NCBI RefSeq assembly: GCF_016464385.1
Contig: NZ_JADMLH010000008.1
Span: 1-64,000, forward strand
Origin: Nucisporomicrobium flavum
Lineage (GTDB): Bacteria > Actinomycetota > Actinomycetes > Mycobacteriales > Micromonosporaceae
DNA length: 64,000 nucleotides
Direction of reading: 5' to 3'
Positions 51,446-60,884 of this stretch are shown here, piece after piece (the stretch's first letter is position 1; every line of letters starts with the position of its first letter). The notes below the pieces were generated by a model. The model made no database searches. It had not been told where the DNA came from and saw nothing but the letters and a program-made list of their open reading frames with translations. The translations under genes and the position numbers were made by a program.

Positions 51446-52636
51446 CTACCTAGGTGCGGTGTGGGAATTCGCTGAGAGATCCTTATAGATGTCGATGAGC
51501 TGCCGGGTCACCACGTCGGGGTGGAACGCCCGCAGATACCGGTCGCGGGCCGCCCCGGCGAAGCGCGCGGCCTCCGCCCGGGCGACGGGCAGCGCCGCGG
51601 CGAGCGCGCCGGCCTCGGGCGGCACGGCCCACCCGGCCGGTGCCACCGGCTCGTCGAGGCCCAGCAGGTACGGGATCCCGCCGACGTCGGTGCCGAGCAC
51701 GGGCCGCCCGGCCGACATGGCCTCGAGGATCACCGTGGGCAGCACGTCGTTCCAGGTCGGCACGGCCAGGACCACCGAGGCGTCGCGCCGGGCGGCCTCC
51801 ATGCCGGCCCGGTCCAGGGGGCCGAGGTAGGTCACGTCGGCGCGCTCGCGGTCGGCCTGCTCGGCCAGGGGCCGCAGCTCCCCGTCGCCGGCGATCCGCA
51901 GCTGTCCCAGCGCGCCGACGGGGTGCCGCCGCCAGGCGTCCAGCAGCAGCGCCAGACCCTTCTCGGGGGACAGGCGGGCGCCGTACAGGAAACCGTCGCC
52001 CAGCGGGGCCGGCTCGCCCGGGTCCGGCAGGCCGTTCGGCTTGACGACGATGCGGTCGTCCGGAATGCCGTAGTCGCGCAGGTGCGCGGCGATCCGCCCG
52101 GTGAGCGCGATGTAGCGGTCCACGGATTTCCACGTCGGCCGGTGCACGGCGAGCGTCGTGGCCATCAGCGCGCTCTGCGCCGCCGAGCCGCGGTAGCACT
52201 TGTGCTGCACGGCGGGCCAGCCGAAGGCTTTTCCTCGGCAGTCGTGGCAATTGTGGCCGTCACGGAAGTAGAGCCCGGACGAGCACACCTGCCGGTAGTT
52301 GTGCACGGTCTGCACGACCGGAACCCCGTGGGCGTGCGCCGTACGGATCACCGCCGGCGAGAGCAGCGGGTACGGGTTGTGCAGGTGCAGCAGGTCCGGG
52401 CGCTCCCGGGACAGCAGCTCGGCCAGGTCCCGTTGCGCCGCCCGCCCCCAGATCGGCGACACCGGCAGCAGCGCCTTCTGGGCGAGCGGCAGGTCGCCGA
52501 TCGAGTCGGAGGACCGCTGGAACGGCAGCACGTCGATGCCCGCCGCGGTGAGCTGGGCTATCTCGGTGTCGACGATGACGTTCTCCCCCGAGGGGATCGC
52601 CTCGCGGTACCGGTTGTGCGCAACGACGACCTTCAC
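51446..52636 (-). CDS. Glycosyltransferase family 4 (GT-B fold)
   Basis: A 396-aa protein: N-terminal VVVAHNRY...GENVIVDTEI, HLHNPYPLLSPAVI, a Cys cluster (CHDCRGKAF, KCYRG) in the acceptor half, then RIVVKPNGLPDPG, SPEKGLALLLDAW and the GT4 E-x7-E-like PTVILEAMSAGRPVL. Transfers sugar from a nucleotide donor to an envelope glycan or natural product. GTG at 52636 gives VKVVVAHNRY, the standard opening. Divergent from the DNA glycosylase gene with 24 bp between. Confidence 0.9.
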   Translation of the reverse strand: MKVVVAHNRYREAIPSGENVIVDTEIAQLTAAGIDVLPFQRSSDSIGDLPLAQKALLPVSPIWGRAAQRDLAELLSRERPDLLHLHNPYPLLSPAVIRTAHAHGVPVVQTVHNYRQVCSSGLYFRDGHNCHDCRGKAFGWPAVQHKCYRGSAAQSALMATTLAVHRPTWKSVDRYIALTGRIAAHLRDYGIPDDRIVVKPNGLPDPGEPAPLGDGFLYGARLSPEKGLALLLDAWRRHPVGALGQLRIAGDGELRPLAEQADRERADVTYLGPLDRAGMEAARRDASVVLAVPTWNDVLPTVILEAMSAGRPVLGTDVGGIPYLLGLDEPVAPAGWAVPPEAGALAAALPVARAEAARFAGAARDRYLRAFHPDVVTRQLIDIYKDLSANSHTAPR

Positions 52637-52660
52637 GGCGACAAACGCTACATTGAGGTC

Positions 52661-53521
52661 GTGCCCGAGTTGCCCGAGGTCGAGGCGCTCGCCGCGTACC
52701 TGCGGGAGCGTGCGGTCGGCCATACCGTTGAGCGCTTCGAGGTGTCCTCGTTCAGCGCGCTGAAGACGTACGACCCGCCGCCGAGTGCGGTCGCGGGTCT
52801 CACCATCACGAACGCCGGCCGGCACGGCAAGTTCCTCGACGTGTCCCTGGGCGACGACCTGCACCTCGTCGTGCACCTCGCCCGGGCCGGCTGGCTGCAC
52901 TACCGCGACGCGTTCAAGTCGCCCGCGCCGCTCAAGCCGGGGAGCGGGCCGATCGCGCTGCGGGTACGCCTCGACGACGGCTCCGGCTTCGACCTGACCG
53001 AGGCCGGCACGCAGAAGTCGCTGGCGGCGTACCTGGTGCGCGACCCGGCGGAGGTTCCCGGCGTGGCCCGGCTCGGCCCCGACGCGCTGGAGGTGGACCG
53101 CGACCGGTTCGCCGAGCGCCTCCGCAGCCGCAACGGGCAGATCAAGGGCGTGCTGACCGACCAGGAGGTGCTCGCCGGCATCGGCAACGCCTACTCGGAC
53201 GAGATCCTGCACGTCGCGAAGATGTCGCCGTTCGCGCTGACCAGCAAGCTGACCGACGAGCAGCTCACCACCCTGTACGAGGCGACCCGGCAGGTGGAGA
53301 CCGACGCGGTGGCGCGGTCGGTGGGTCAGAAGGCGGCCGAGCTGAAGGGCGAGAAGCGGGCCGGCATGCGGGTGCACGCCCGCACCGGGCTGCCCTGCCC
53401 GGTCTGCGGCGACACGGTGCGCGAGGTCTCGTTCGCCGACAAGAGCCTCCAGTACTGCGCCACGTGTCAGACCGGCGGGAAGCCACTCGCGGATCGACGC
53501 CTGTCCAAGCTGATCCGATAG
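52661..53521 (+). CDS. Fpg/Nei-family DNA glycosylase/AP lyase
   Basis: A 286-aa base-excision repair enzyme. PELPEVEAL at the start gives catalytic Pro2 and Glu3; a helix-two-turn-helix (VLTDQEVLAGIGNAYSDEIL) and a four-Cys zinc finger (CPVC...CATC, near 247-270) follow. Acts on oxidised bases. Both Fpg (MutM) and Nei-like forms are possible; the missing KFGD-type loop residues were not resolved by eye. GTG at 52661 has GAGG close upstream. Confidence 0.92.
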   Translation: MPELPEVEALAAYLRERAVGHTVERFEVSSFSALKTYDPPPSAVAGLTITNAGRHGKFLDVSLGDDLHLVVHLARAGWLHYRDAFKSPAPLKPGSGPIALRVRLDDGSGFDLTEAGTQKSLAAYLVRDPAEVPGVARLGPDALEVDRDRFAERLRSRNGQIKGVLTDQEVLAGIGNAYSDEILHVAKMSPFALTSKLTDEQLTTLYEATRQVETDAVARSVGQKAAELKGEKRAGMRVHARTGLPCPVCGDTVREVSFADKSLQYCATCQTGGKPLADRRLSKLIR

Positions 53522-53705
53522 TCACGCAGCGTAGGTGGGTCGTCTCCCGGGGGAAAGCGGCCACAACGTCACCTTCTACTCCGTCGTTCCATCGGTATAG
53601 TGGCTCGGTCCCGTGCTTCGTCCTCGGCGCGCAGGGGATCGTCGACCCGCCAAGATGCCCGGGGGTCGTGGCGGTGCGTAATGTTCTCGGTGTGGGCGGT
53701 ACGTG

Positions 53706-55280
53706 ATGCGGGAGGACATAGGCGAGGTGACCACGAGCCTCCATCGCCCGGCGTCCAGCACCAGCAGGAGCCGGAGCGGCATGCCGTACGACAGCTTCGA
53801 GTGGCAGCAGGAGCCACCACCGCCGAGTAACGGCGTGCCCCGGTCCGCGTGGACCCGTTCGCACCGCCGCCTGTCGACCTGGCACCGGCCGTACACGGCG
53901 ATCCTGGTCCTGCTGGACCTGCTCTCCGCCGTCGTCGCCAGCTGGCTGGCCGTCACCTTCATCGAGAAGGCGATCTCCGGTTTCCAGGGCCAGCGGACGA
54001 TCTTCTACCTGGTCGCGTTCGTCGGCCTGCCGCTCGGCTGGGTGATCATCCTCTGGGGCAACGGCAGCTACGACCGCCGCTACCTCGGCCTGGGCAGCGA
54101 GGAGTTCAAGCGGGTCGTCCGCGGCTTCGTCACCGTCGTGGCCTGCGTGTCTCTGCTGTCGTTCGCCACGAAGACGCAGCTGTCGCGTGTCACGATCGCG
54201 TACGTCACGACCGCGTCGCTGATCTTCATCCTGTTCTGTCGCTACTCGGCCCGGCAGATCCTGCACGTGGCCCGCAAGAAGACCGGCTACGGCGCGCACC
54301 GGATGATCCTGATGGGCACGCTGCCGGAGGCCCTCGAGGTCTACACCGCGGTCACCCGCAGCCCCGCCGCCGGCCTCATCCCGGTGGCCATCCACATCAC
54401 CGACGGCTACGCGGCCTCCCGGGGCATCGAGACCCCGGTTCCCGTGTACGCGGCCCGCGACGTGCTGACCCTCGTCCGGGAGGTCGGCGCCGACACCATC
54501 GCGGTGTGCGGCTCGGCCAGCGCGGAGCCCGGTGAGCTGCGCCGCCTCGCCTGGCAGCTCGAAGGCACCGGCGTCGACCTCGTGGTCGCGCCGCAGCTCA
54601 CCGACATCGCCGGCCCGCGCGTGCACATCCGGCCCATCGAAGGCCTGCCGCTGCTGCACGTGGAGGAGCCGACCCTCTCCGGGCCGGGCTGGCTCGCGAA
54701 GAACCTGCTCGACCGGGTCGTCGCCTTCTTCGGCCTGCTCTTCCTCGCGCCCGTGCTCGGGGTGATCGCGCTCGGCATCCGGCTGTCCGACCCCGGGCCG
54801 GTGTTCTTCCGCCAGCCGCGCGTGGGTCACGAGGGCCGCACGTTCCGGGTCTGGAAGTTCCGGACCATGTACGTGGACGCCGAGGAGCGCAAGGCCAGCC
54901 TGGAGGAGCTCAACGACTCCGACGGCATGCTGTTCAAGATGAAGAACGACCCGCGGATCTTCTCCTTCGGGCAGAAGCTGCGGGCCACCTCGCTGGACGA
55001 GCTGCCGCAGCTGATCAACGTGCTCTTCGGCGAGATGTCGCTGGTCGGCCCGCGCCCGCTGCCCGCCGACGACGGCGACTACCTGGGCGACGTCCGGCGC
55101 CGGCTGCTGGTCCGGCCCGGCATCACCGGCCTGTGGCAGGTCTCGGGCCGCTCCGACCTGTCCTGGGACGAGGCCGTGCGGCTCGACCTCTACTACGTCG
55201 ACAACTGGTCCCTCACGTACGACCTCAGCATCCTGTGGCGCACCGTCGGGGTGGTCCTCAAGCGCAAGGGTGCCTACTGA
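53706..55280 (+). CDS. Polyprenyl glycosylphosphotransferase (exopolysaccharide priming enzyme)
   Basis: A 524-aa protein with four N-terminal membrane helices (about 65-180), a CoA-binding-like middle domain (200-300), a fifth helix near 340 and the C-terminal sugar transferase domain: VGHEGRTFRVWKFRTMY, RATSLDELPQL, SLVGPRPLP and VRPGITGLWQVSGR. It places the first sugar phosphate on undecaprenyl phosphate. The start at 53706 is weak; a GTG at 53727 (VTTSLHRP) is an alternative. Only this and the GT4 gene suggest exopolysaccharide here. Confidence 0.92.
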   Translation: MREDIGEVTTSLHRPASSTSRSRSGMPYDSFEWQQEPPPPSNGVPRSAWTRSHRRLSTWHRPYTAILVLLDLLSAVVASWLAVTFIEKAISGFQGQRTIFYLVAFVGLPLGWVIILWGNGSYDRRYLGLGSEEFKRVVRGFVTVVACVSLLSFATKTQLSRVTIAYVTTASLIFILFCRYSARQILHVARKKTGYGAHRMILMGTLPEALEVYTAVTRSPAAGLIPVAIHITDGYAASRGIETPVPVYAARDVLTLVREVGADTIAVCGSASAEPGELRRLAWQLEGTGVDLVVAPQLTDIAGPRVHIRPIEGLPLLHVEEPTLSGPGWLAKNLLDRVVAFFGLLFLAPVLGVIALGIRLSDPGPVFFRQPRVGHEGRTFRVWKFRTMYVDAEERKASLEELNDSDGMLFKMKNDPRIFSFGQKLRATSLDELPQLINVLFGEMSLVGPRPLPADDGDYLGDVRRRLLVRPGITGLWQVSGRSDLSWDEAVRLDLYYVDNWSLTYDLSILWRTVGVVLKRKGAY

Positions 55281-55329
55281 CCCTCGTGCGCGCCTGGCGT
55301 TCCGGGGCGCTTGCGGTCAGGATGCGTGC

Positions 55330-56541
55330 GTGAGCGGTCAGGCCGGAAGCATCCTCGCCGTCGTCGCGGTGCTCGCCGCGCTGGCGGGCGCCGTCGCGGC
55401 CGTGCTGCGCCTGCGCGCCCGCCGAGGCATCGCGACCGCGGGCCAGCGCGCCACGTACGAGGTGCTGCACTCGGCCTCCCTGGCCGCCGAGCCGCTGCGC
55501 ACCGGCCTGACCGCGGCGACGGCGGCGAAATCGGCCCGCCACCTGCGCCGGCTCGTCGGCGCCGTGGGCCTGGCCGTCTCCGACGGGGAACGCTGCCTCG
55601 CCTTCGACGGCCGCGGCGGCCACCACGGGGACCAGTTCGTCGCGGCGGCCCGGCGGGCGACGGCGAACAACCGCTCGATCGTGCTGGGCATGGCGGAGCT
55701 TCCCTGCGACCGGATGGACTGCGTGGTGCGGGGAGCCGTCATCACGCCGTTGACCGGCCCGGACGGGCAGGCGCTCGGGGCGCTGGTGGCGGTCGCCGAG
55801 GATCAGCCCGCGCCGGGGCTCGTGCAGGCGACGATGGAGACCGCCCGGTGGGCCGGGTCGCAGCTCGCCCTCGCGGAGCTCGACTCGTCCCGGGAACGGC
55901 TCGCCCGCGCCGAGGTACGCGCCCTGCGCGCCCAGATCAGCCCGCACTTCATCTACAACGCGCTGACAGCGATCGCGTCGTTCGTGCGTACGGACCCCGA
56001 GCGGGCCCGCGAGCTGATCCTGGAGTTCGCCGAGTTCACGCGCTACTCGTTCCGGGCGCACGGCGAGTTCACGACGCTCGCCGAGGAGCTGCGCTCGATC
56101 GACCGTTATCTGACCATCGAGCGGGCCCGCTTCGGCGACCGCCTGCAGGTCCGCCTGCAGATCGCGCCCGAGGTGCTGCCGGTCGGCCTGCCGTTCCTGT
56201 GCCTGCAGCCGCTCGTGGAGAACGCGGTCCGGCACGGCCTGTCCCGTAAGCCGGGCGTCGGTATGGTGAGCATCGAGGCGCGCGACGCCGGCGCCGAATG
56301 CCACATCACGGTCGAGGACGACGGGGTCGGCATGGACCCCGCGGCCCTGGCGGAGGGGGTGGCGGAGGCGGCGAACGGCAAGGGCGACGACGCGGGCCGG
56401 CACGTCGGCCTCTCCAACGTCGACGAGCGGCTGCGCTCGGTGTTCGGCGACCATTTCGGCCTGGTGGTGGAGACCGCGCCGGGAGCGGGGACGAAAGTGA
56501 GCATGCGGGTGCCGAAATTCCACCCAGGGGTACGAGCGTGA
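55330..56541 (+). CDS. Sensor histidine kinase, LytS/YehU type
   Basis: A 403-aa kinase with one N-terminal membrane helix (residues 7-27), a GAF-like region (40-175), phospho-acceptor His206 (ISPHFIYNAL, His_kinase family) and an HATPase domain with ENAVRHGL, DDGVGMD and HVGLSNVDERL. GTG start at 55330. The 3' end overlaps the response-regulator gene by 4 bp, so the pair is coupled. Probably controls envelope or osmotic genes; the target is not shown. Confidence 0.93.
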   Translation: MSGQAGSILAVVAVLAALAGAVAAVLRLRARRGIATAGQRATYEVLHSASLAAEPLRTGLTAATAAKSARHLRRLVGAVGLAVSDGERCLAFDGRGGHHGDQFVAAARRATANNRSIVLGMAELPCDRMDCVVRGAVITPLTGPDGQALGALVAVAEDQPAPGLVQATMETARWAGSQLALAELDSSRERLARAEVRALRAQISPHFIYNALTAIASFVRTDPERARELILEFAEFTRYSFRAHGEFTTLAEELRSIDRYLTIERARFGDRLQVRLQIAPEVLPVGLPFLCLQPLVENAVRHGLSRKPGVGMVSIEARDAGAECHITVEDDGVGMDPAALAEGVAEAANGKGDDAGRHVGLSNVDERLRSVFGDHFGLVVETAPGAGTKVSMRVPKFHPGVRA

Positions 56542-57281
56542 GCTTGGTTGTTCTCGCTGTGGACGACGAGCCGCCGGCGCTCGACGAGCTCGCGTACCTG
56601 TTGAACGCCGATTCCCGGGTGGCGTACGTGCACCGCGCGGGCGACGCCACCGAGGCCCTGCGCGTGCTGCGCGACACCGAGGTCGACGCGGTGTTCCTGG
56701 ACATCCGCATGCCCGGGCTGGACGGGATGGAGCTGGCCCGCATCCTGCGCCGGTTCGCCCGGCCGCCGTCGATCGTGTTCGTGACCGCGTACGACGACGG
56801 CGCGGTGGACGCCTTCGACCTCGGGGTGACCGACTACGTCCGCAAGCCGGTCCGGGCGGAGCGCCTGGGGGAGTCGTTGCGCCGGGTCGCCGGCCTGCGC
56901 GCCGTCCAGCCGCCCGCGCCCGCGAAGCGCGAGGACGAGCCGACGATCCCGGTCGAGCTGGCGGGCACGACGAAGATGCTGCCGCGCTCGTCGGTGCGCT
57001 GGGTGGAGGCCCAGGGCGACTACGCCCGGCTGCACACGGCCGACGCCTCACACCTGGTCCGGGTGTCGCTGGCGACGCTGGCCGAGCGCTGGGCGGACGC
57101 CGGGTTCGTGCGGATCCACCGGTCGTACCTGGTGCAGTTGCGGCTGGTCGCGGAGCTGCGGCTCACCCAGTCGGGGTACGTGGTGACGATCGACGGCGCG
57201 GAGCTGCCGGTCAGCCGACGGCACACGCGCGAGCTCAAGGACAAGCTGATCCGGGCCGCGAAGAACGACTGGACCCGCTGA
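56538..57281 (+). CDS. LytTR-family response regulator
   Basis: A 247-aa protein: receiver domain with DD at 9-10, phosphorylated Asp55 (FLDIRMPG) and Lys near 105 (VRKPV), then a LytTR DNA-binding domain (about 135-245; WVEAQGDYARLHT, IHRSYLVQL, VSRRHTRELKDKL). Starts at GTG 56538 (GTGA overlap with the kinase stop). LytTR regulators bind direct-repeat promoters. Confidence 0.93.
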   Translation: MSLVVLAVDDEPPALDELAYLLNADSRVAYVHRAGDATEALRVLRDTEVDAVFLDIRMPGLDGMELARILRRFARPPSIVFVTAYDDGAVDAFDLGVTDYVRKPVRAERLGESLRRVAGLRAVQPPAPAKREDEPTIPVELAGTTKMLPRSSVRWVEAQGDYARLHTADASHLVRVSLATLAERWADAGFVRIHRSYLVQLRLVAELRLTQSGYVVTIDGAELPVSRRHTRELKDKLIRAAKNDWTR

Positions 57282-57291
57282 ATCCACAGCG

Positions 57292-57360
57292 TTGTCCACA
57301 GGTCCACCGGGTTGTCCCCAGAGTTATCCACAGGCCGTCGATCTTCACGAGTTGTCCACA
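57292..57360 (+). repeat. Cluster of four DnaA-box-like nonamers
   Basis: TTGTCCACA (57292-57300), TTGTCCCCA (57312-57320), TTATCCACA (57324-57332) and TTGTCCACA (57352-57360), all on the plus strand in 69 bp, in a 167-bp intergenic gap. TTGTCCACA is the usual high-GC actinobacterial DnaA box. No dnaA, dnaN or AT-rich unwinding element is adjacent, so this is more likely a DnaA-titrating or DnaA-controlled promoter region than the origin. Confidence 0.8.
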
Positions 57361-57448
57361 ACTCCACCCCCGCGCCTGCACGCCCGATCAATAGGCTGCC
57401 TTGCGGCTGACCAGCACGATGCGGGTTCGGCGGCAGCGGGAGGCACGG

Positions 57449-58138
57449 ATGAACGGCACGGCGGCGCGCAGGATCCTCCTGGTCGAGGACGAGCGGACCA
57501 TCGCGGACGCGGTGGCGGCCCGGCTGCGGGCCGAGGGTTTCGAGGTCCTCCTCGCGTACGACGGTCCCGCGGCGGTCGAGGCGGCCCGGCGGGAGCGCCC
57601 CGACGCGATCGTGCTGGACGTGATGCTCCCCGGCTTCGACGGGCTGGAGGTCTGCCGGCGCATCCAGGCCGAGCGACCGGTGCCGGTGCTCATGCTCACC
57701 GCCCGCGACGACGAGACCGATCTGCTGGTCGGCCTCGCGGTCGGCGCGGACGACTACCTGACCAAGCCCTTCTCGATGCGCGAGCTCACCGCGCGGGTGC
57801 ACGCCCTGCTGCGCCGGGTCGCCAAGACGACGGCCCCCGCGGCACCGGAGACGCTGCGGCTCGGCGACCTCGAGATCAACCTCGCCGAGCGCCGGGTGCA
57901 CCGCGCCGGCCGCGAGGCGCACCTGACCCCGACCGAGTTCGACCTGCTCGTCCACCTCGCCGGGCGCCCCCGCACGGTCCTGCCCCGGGAGCGGCTCCTC
58001 GCCGACGTGTGGGGCTGGGCCGACGCCTCCGGCACGCGCACGGTGGACAGCCACATCAAGGGCCTGCGGCGCAAGCTCGGCGCCGACCTGATCCGCACGG
58101 TGCACGGCGTCGGGTATGCGCTGGAGGTGACGCGGTGA
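57449..58138 (+). CDS. OmpR-family response regulator
   Basis: A 229-aa protein: receiver domain with acidic pair ED near 13-14, Asp57 (VLDVMLPG) and the conserved Lys (LTKPF), then an OmpR winged helix (TPTEFDLLVHLAGRPRTVL, DSHIKGLRRKLG, VHGVGYALE). GGGAGG lies 6 bases before the ATG at 57449. It follows the DnaA-box cluster by 88 bp, and its promoter must lie in or near that cluster. Overlaps the kinase gene by 4 bp. Confidence 0.93.
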   Translation: MNGTAARRILLVEDERTIADAVAARLRAEGFEVLLAYDGPAAVEAARRERPDAIVLDVMLPGFDGLEVCRRIQAERPVPVLMLTARDDETDLLVGLAVGADDYLTKPFSMRELTARVHALLRRVAKTTAPAAPETLRLGDLEINLAERRVHRAGREAHLTPTEFDLLVHLAGRPRTVLPRERLLADVWGWADASGTRTVDSHIKGLRRKLGADLIRTVHGVGYALEVTR

Positions 58139-59178
58139 CGCTGCTGACCCGGATGCTCGGCTGGCTGCCGCGGCCGCTCGACCCCGTACGGTCCATCAAG
58201 GCGAAGCTCTCCGTCGCGCTCGGCCTGGCCGGCGGCGTCGGGTTGCTGATCTTCTGGTGGAGTCTCGACTGGATGCGCGTCGAGCTGTCCTGGTTCGCGA
58301 TCGCGGTGGCGCTCGGCCTGGTGACGCTGCAGGTGGCGGCGCACGGCGCGACCGTGCCGCTGCGCGAGATGACGGTGGCGGCCAAGGCCATGGCGCGCGG
58401 CGACTACACGCGCCGGGTGCGCGCGACCTCCCGCGACGAGGTGGGTGAGCTGGCCACCGCGTTCAACCAGATGGCCGCCGACCTCGCCGCCGCGGACCGC
58501 CAGCGGCGCGAGCTGATCGCCAACGTCTCGCACGAGTTGCGGACGCCGATCACGGCCCTCCGCGGTCTCCTGGAGAACATCGTCGACGGCGTCTCCAGCG
58601 CCGAGCCGGACACCATGCGCACCGCCCTCGCCCAGACCGAACGCCTGGGCCGGCTGGTCACCGAGCTGCTGGACCTGTCCCGGCTGGACGCGGGCGTGGT
58701 CCCGCTCGCGCACGACCTCATCGACCTGCACGACTTCCTCACCGACGTGGTCCGCGAGGCTCGGGTCAACGCGGACGGCACCGGGCACGACGTCCGCTTC
58801 GAGGTCACCTCCCCGAGGATCCGGCTCACCGGCGACCGCGAGCGCCTCCACCAGGTCTTCGCCAACCTGCTGGACAACGCGGCCCGGCACAGCCCGCCCG
58901 GCGGCACCGTCACGCTCCGCGCGGAACGCCACGACGAGCACGTCCGGATCGTCGTCACGGACGAGGGCGACGGCATCCCGCCCGCCGACCGGGAACGGGT
59001 CTTCGAACGCTTCACCCGCGGCGACCGTGCCCGCGGCGGCGGCACCGGCCTCGGCCTGGCGATCGCCCACTGGGTCGTCCAGCTGCACCGCGGCACGATC
59101 GCCGTCGTCGACCCGCCGCCCCTCGACGACGGCGCCGGCTGCCACATCCACGTGACCCTGCCGCTGCAACCGGCCTGA
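58135..59178 (+). CDS. Sensor histidine kinase (HisKA/HATPase, HAMP-linked)
   Basis: A 347-aa kinase with two membrane helices (about 22-42 and 50-70) and almost no extracellular loop, a HAMP domain (PLREMTVAAKAMARGDYTRR...), the phospho-acceptor His133 (NVSHELRTP) and HATPase motifs NLLDNAARH, DEGDGIPP and GTGLGLAI. Partner of the OmpR-type regulator (GTGA overlap). The short sensing loop suggests sensing in the membrane. It is followed within 17 bp by the DUF4173 gene. Confidence 0.93.
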   Translation: MTLLTRMLGWLPRPLDPVRSIKAKLSVALGLAGGVGLLIFWWSLDWMRVELSWFAIAVALGLVTLQVAAHGATVPLREMTVAAKAMARGDYTRRVRATSRDEVGELATAFNQMAADLAAADRQRRELIANVSHELRTPITALRGLLENIVDGVSSAEPDTMRTALAQTERLGRLVTELLDLSRLDAGVVPLAHDLIDLHDFLTDVVREARVNADGTGHDVRFEVTSPRIRLTGDRERLHQVFANLLDNAARHSPPGGTVTLRAERHDEHVRIVVTDEGDGIPPADRERVFERFTRGDRARGGGTGLGLAIAHWVVQLHRGTIAVVDPPPLDDGAGCHIHVTLPLQPA

Positions 59179-59195
59179 TCTGTACGGGGGACGAC

Positions 59196-60794
59196 ATGGT
59201 CTCGACGAACGATGCCGCGCCGAAAAGGGTGGGAACGCCCGCCCCGGTGGGCGCCTGGCAAACAACGCCGCTGCACGGCCCGTGGGCGGACGTCTCGCTC
59301 TTCGGGCGCCGCTGGCCCGGTCCCGGCCGGCCCGCCTCGCCGGCCACCGTGGCCGCCGTCGGCGCTGCCGGGGTGGTCGCCGCGCTCAGCGTCCCGCTCG
59401 ACCGCGGCGGTGCCGGCTGGGCGGCCACCGCGGTCGCCGGGGTCGCGGCCCTGATCGCCGCCCGCGCCGTTCCGAGCCGGCACGCGGGGCCGGCGTCGCT
59501 GGTGCCGTGGCAGCCCCGGGCGCTGGGGCCGGAACGGTTCGGCTGGTCGGCGGCGACCGTGGCGCTGCTGAGCGTCGGCACCGTACGGGCAGCCGGCTGG
59601 CTGTTCGTGCTCTGCGTGCTGACCGCCCTGCTCACCGGGGCTCTCGCGGTGGCCGGTGGGCGTTCGGCGCGGGGCGTGGTGCTGGCCGCCCTGATGACAC
59701 CGTTCGCCGGGATGCGCTCGCTGCCGTGGCTGGCCCGCGGTGCCTCCGTGCTCCGCCGGGCCGGGGGCGGCCTGCGGGTCACGGCGACGGTCGGGGTGTC
59801 GGTGGCGCTGCTGGTGGTGTTCGGGTCGCTGTTCGCCTCGGCCGACGCCGCCTTCGCCGGCCTGGTCGCCTCGGTCGTCCCCGACATCGACGTCGCGACG
59901 CTCGCCCGCTGGGTCTTCGTCTTCTGCGTGGCGGCCTGCGTGCTCGGCGGGGCGGCGTTCCTGCGGGCCGCGCCGCCCGAGCTGTCGGGATTGGACGGTC
60001 CCGGGAAGCGACGGGTCGCCCGGCTCGAATGGGCCATCCCGCTGTCCCTGCTGGTGCTGCTCTTCGGCCTGTTCGTCGCCGTCCAGCTGACCGTCCTCTT
60101 CGGAGGGTCACGGCACGTGCTGGACACCGACGGCCTCACCTACGCCCAGTACGCCCGCAGCGGCTTCTGGCAGCTCCTCGTCGTCACCGGCCTGACGCTG
60201 CTCGTCCTCGCCGGGGCGGCCCGGTGGGCGCCGCGGGAGACGCGTACGGATCGGCTGCTGATCCGCTCGGTGCTGGGGGCGCTGGCCGTGCTGACCCTGG
60301 TCGTCGTCGCGTCGGCGCTGCACCGCATGAACGTCTACTCCGGCACGTACGGCCTCACCCGCCTGCGCGTGCTGGTGGCGCTCTGCGAGGTGTGGCTGGG
60401 CGTGGTGTTCCTGCTGGTGCTGGCCGCGGGCGTACGGCTGCGCGCCCCCTGGCTGCCCCAGGCGGTCGTCGCGGCCGGGGTGCTCGCGCTGCTCGGGCTC
60501 GCCGCCGTCAACCCGGACCGCCTCATCGCCGACCGCAACGTGACCCGGTACGAGCAGACGCACCGCATCGACACCGCGTACCTGTCGAACCTGTCGGCGG
60601 ACGCGGTCCCGGCCCTGAACCGCCTCGACGGCCCGCACCGCGACTGCGCCCTCGACCCGATCAACCGGCGCCTCGACCAGCACCCCGACGACTGGCGCGG
60701 CTGGAGCCTCGGCCGGGAGGAGGCCCGCGACGTGCTCGCGAAGAACCCGCCGGCCTTCTCGCTCACGTGCCCGCGCCCCTACGCCACCGAGTGA
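59196..60794 (+). CDS. DUF4173/DUF4153 polytopic membrane protein
   Basis: A 532-aa protein with about 12 hydrophobic helices and the DUF4173 signature region (GLTYAQYARSGFWQLLVVTG, then HRMNVYSGTYGLTRLRVLV). A soluble C-terminal part has LNRLDGPHRDCALDPINRRL. Function unknown; in actinobacteria such genes often follow two-component operons. Only 17 bp from the kinase stop, so probably the third gene of that operon. Confidence 0.85.
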   Translation: MVSTNDAAPKRVGTPAPVGAWQTTPLHGPWADVSLFGRRWPGPGRPASPATVAAVGAAGVVAALSVPLDRGGAGWAATAVAGVAALIAARAVPSRHAGPASLVPWQPRALGPERFGWSAATVALLSVGTVRAAGWLFVLCVLTALLTGALAVAGGRSARGVVLAALMTPFAGMRSLPWLARGASVLRRAGGGLRVTATVGVSVALLVVFGSLFASADAAFAGLVASVVPDIDVATLARWVFVFCVAACVLGGAAFLRAAPPELSGLDGPGKRRVARLEWAIPLSLLVLLFGLFVAVQLTVLFGGSRHVLDTDGLTYAQYARSGFWQLLVVTGLTLLVLAGAARWAPRETRTDRLLIRSVLGALAVLTLVVVASALHRMNVYSGTYGLTRLRVLVALCEVWLGVVFLLVLAAGVRLRAPWLPQAVVAAGVLALLGLAAVNPDRLIADRNVTRYEQTHRIDTAYLSNLSADAVPALNRLDGPHRDCALDPINRRLDQHPDDWRGWSLGREEARDVLAKNPPAFSLTCPRPYATE

Positions 60795-60884
60795 TGACCC
60801 GAACGCTCCCGGGGATGGGGTCCGGCGCGCCCTTGCAGGTGGTGATGCCTTGACTTTGGTGGCCGAGCGGCAAGACTGCCGGTC

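Noticed and set aside
57292..57360. Chromosomal replication origin
   Set aside because: Four DnaA boxes only, no dnaA/dnaN, and no AT-rich unwinding region; actinobacterial oriC has many more boxes.
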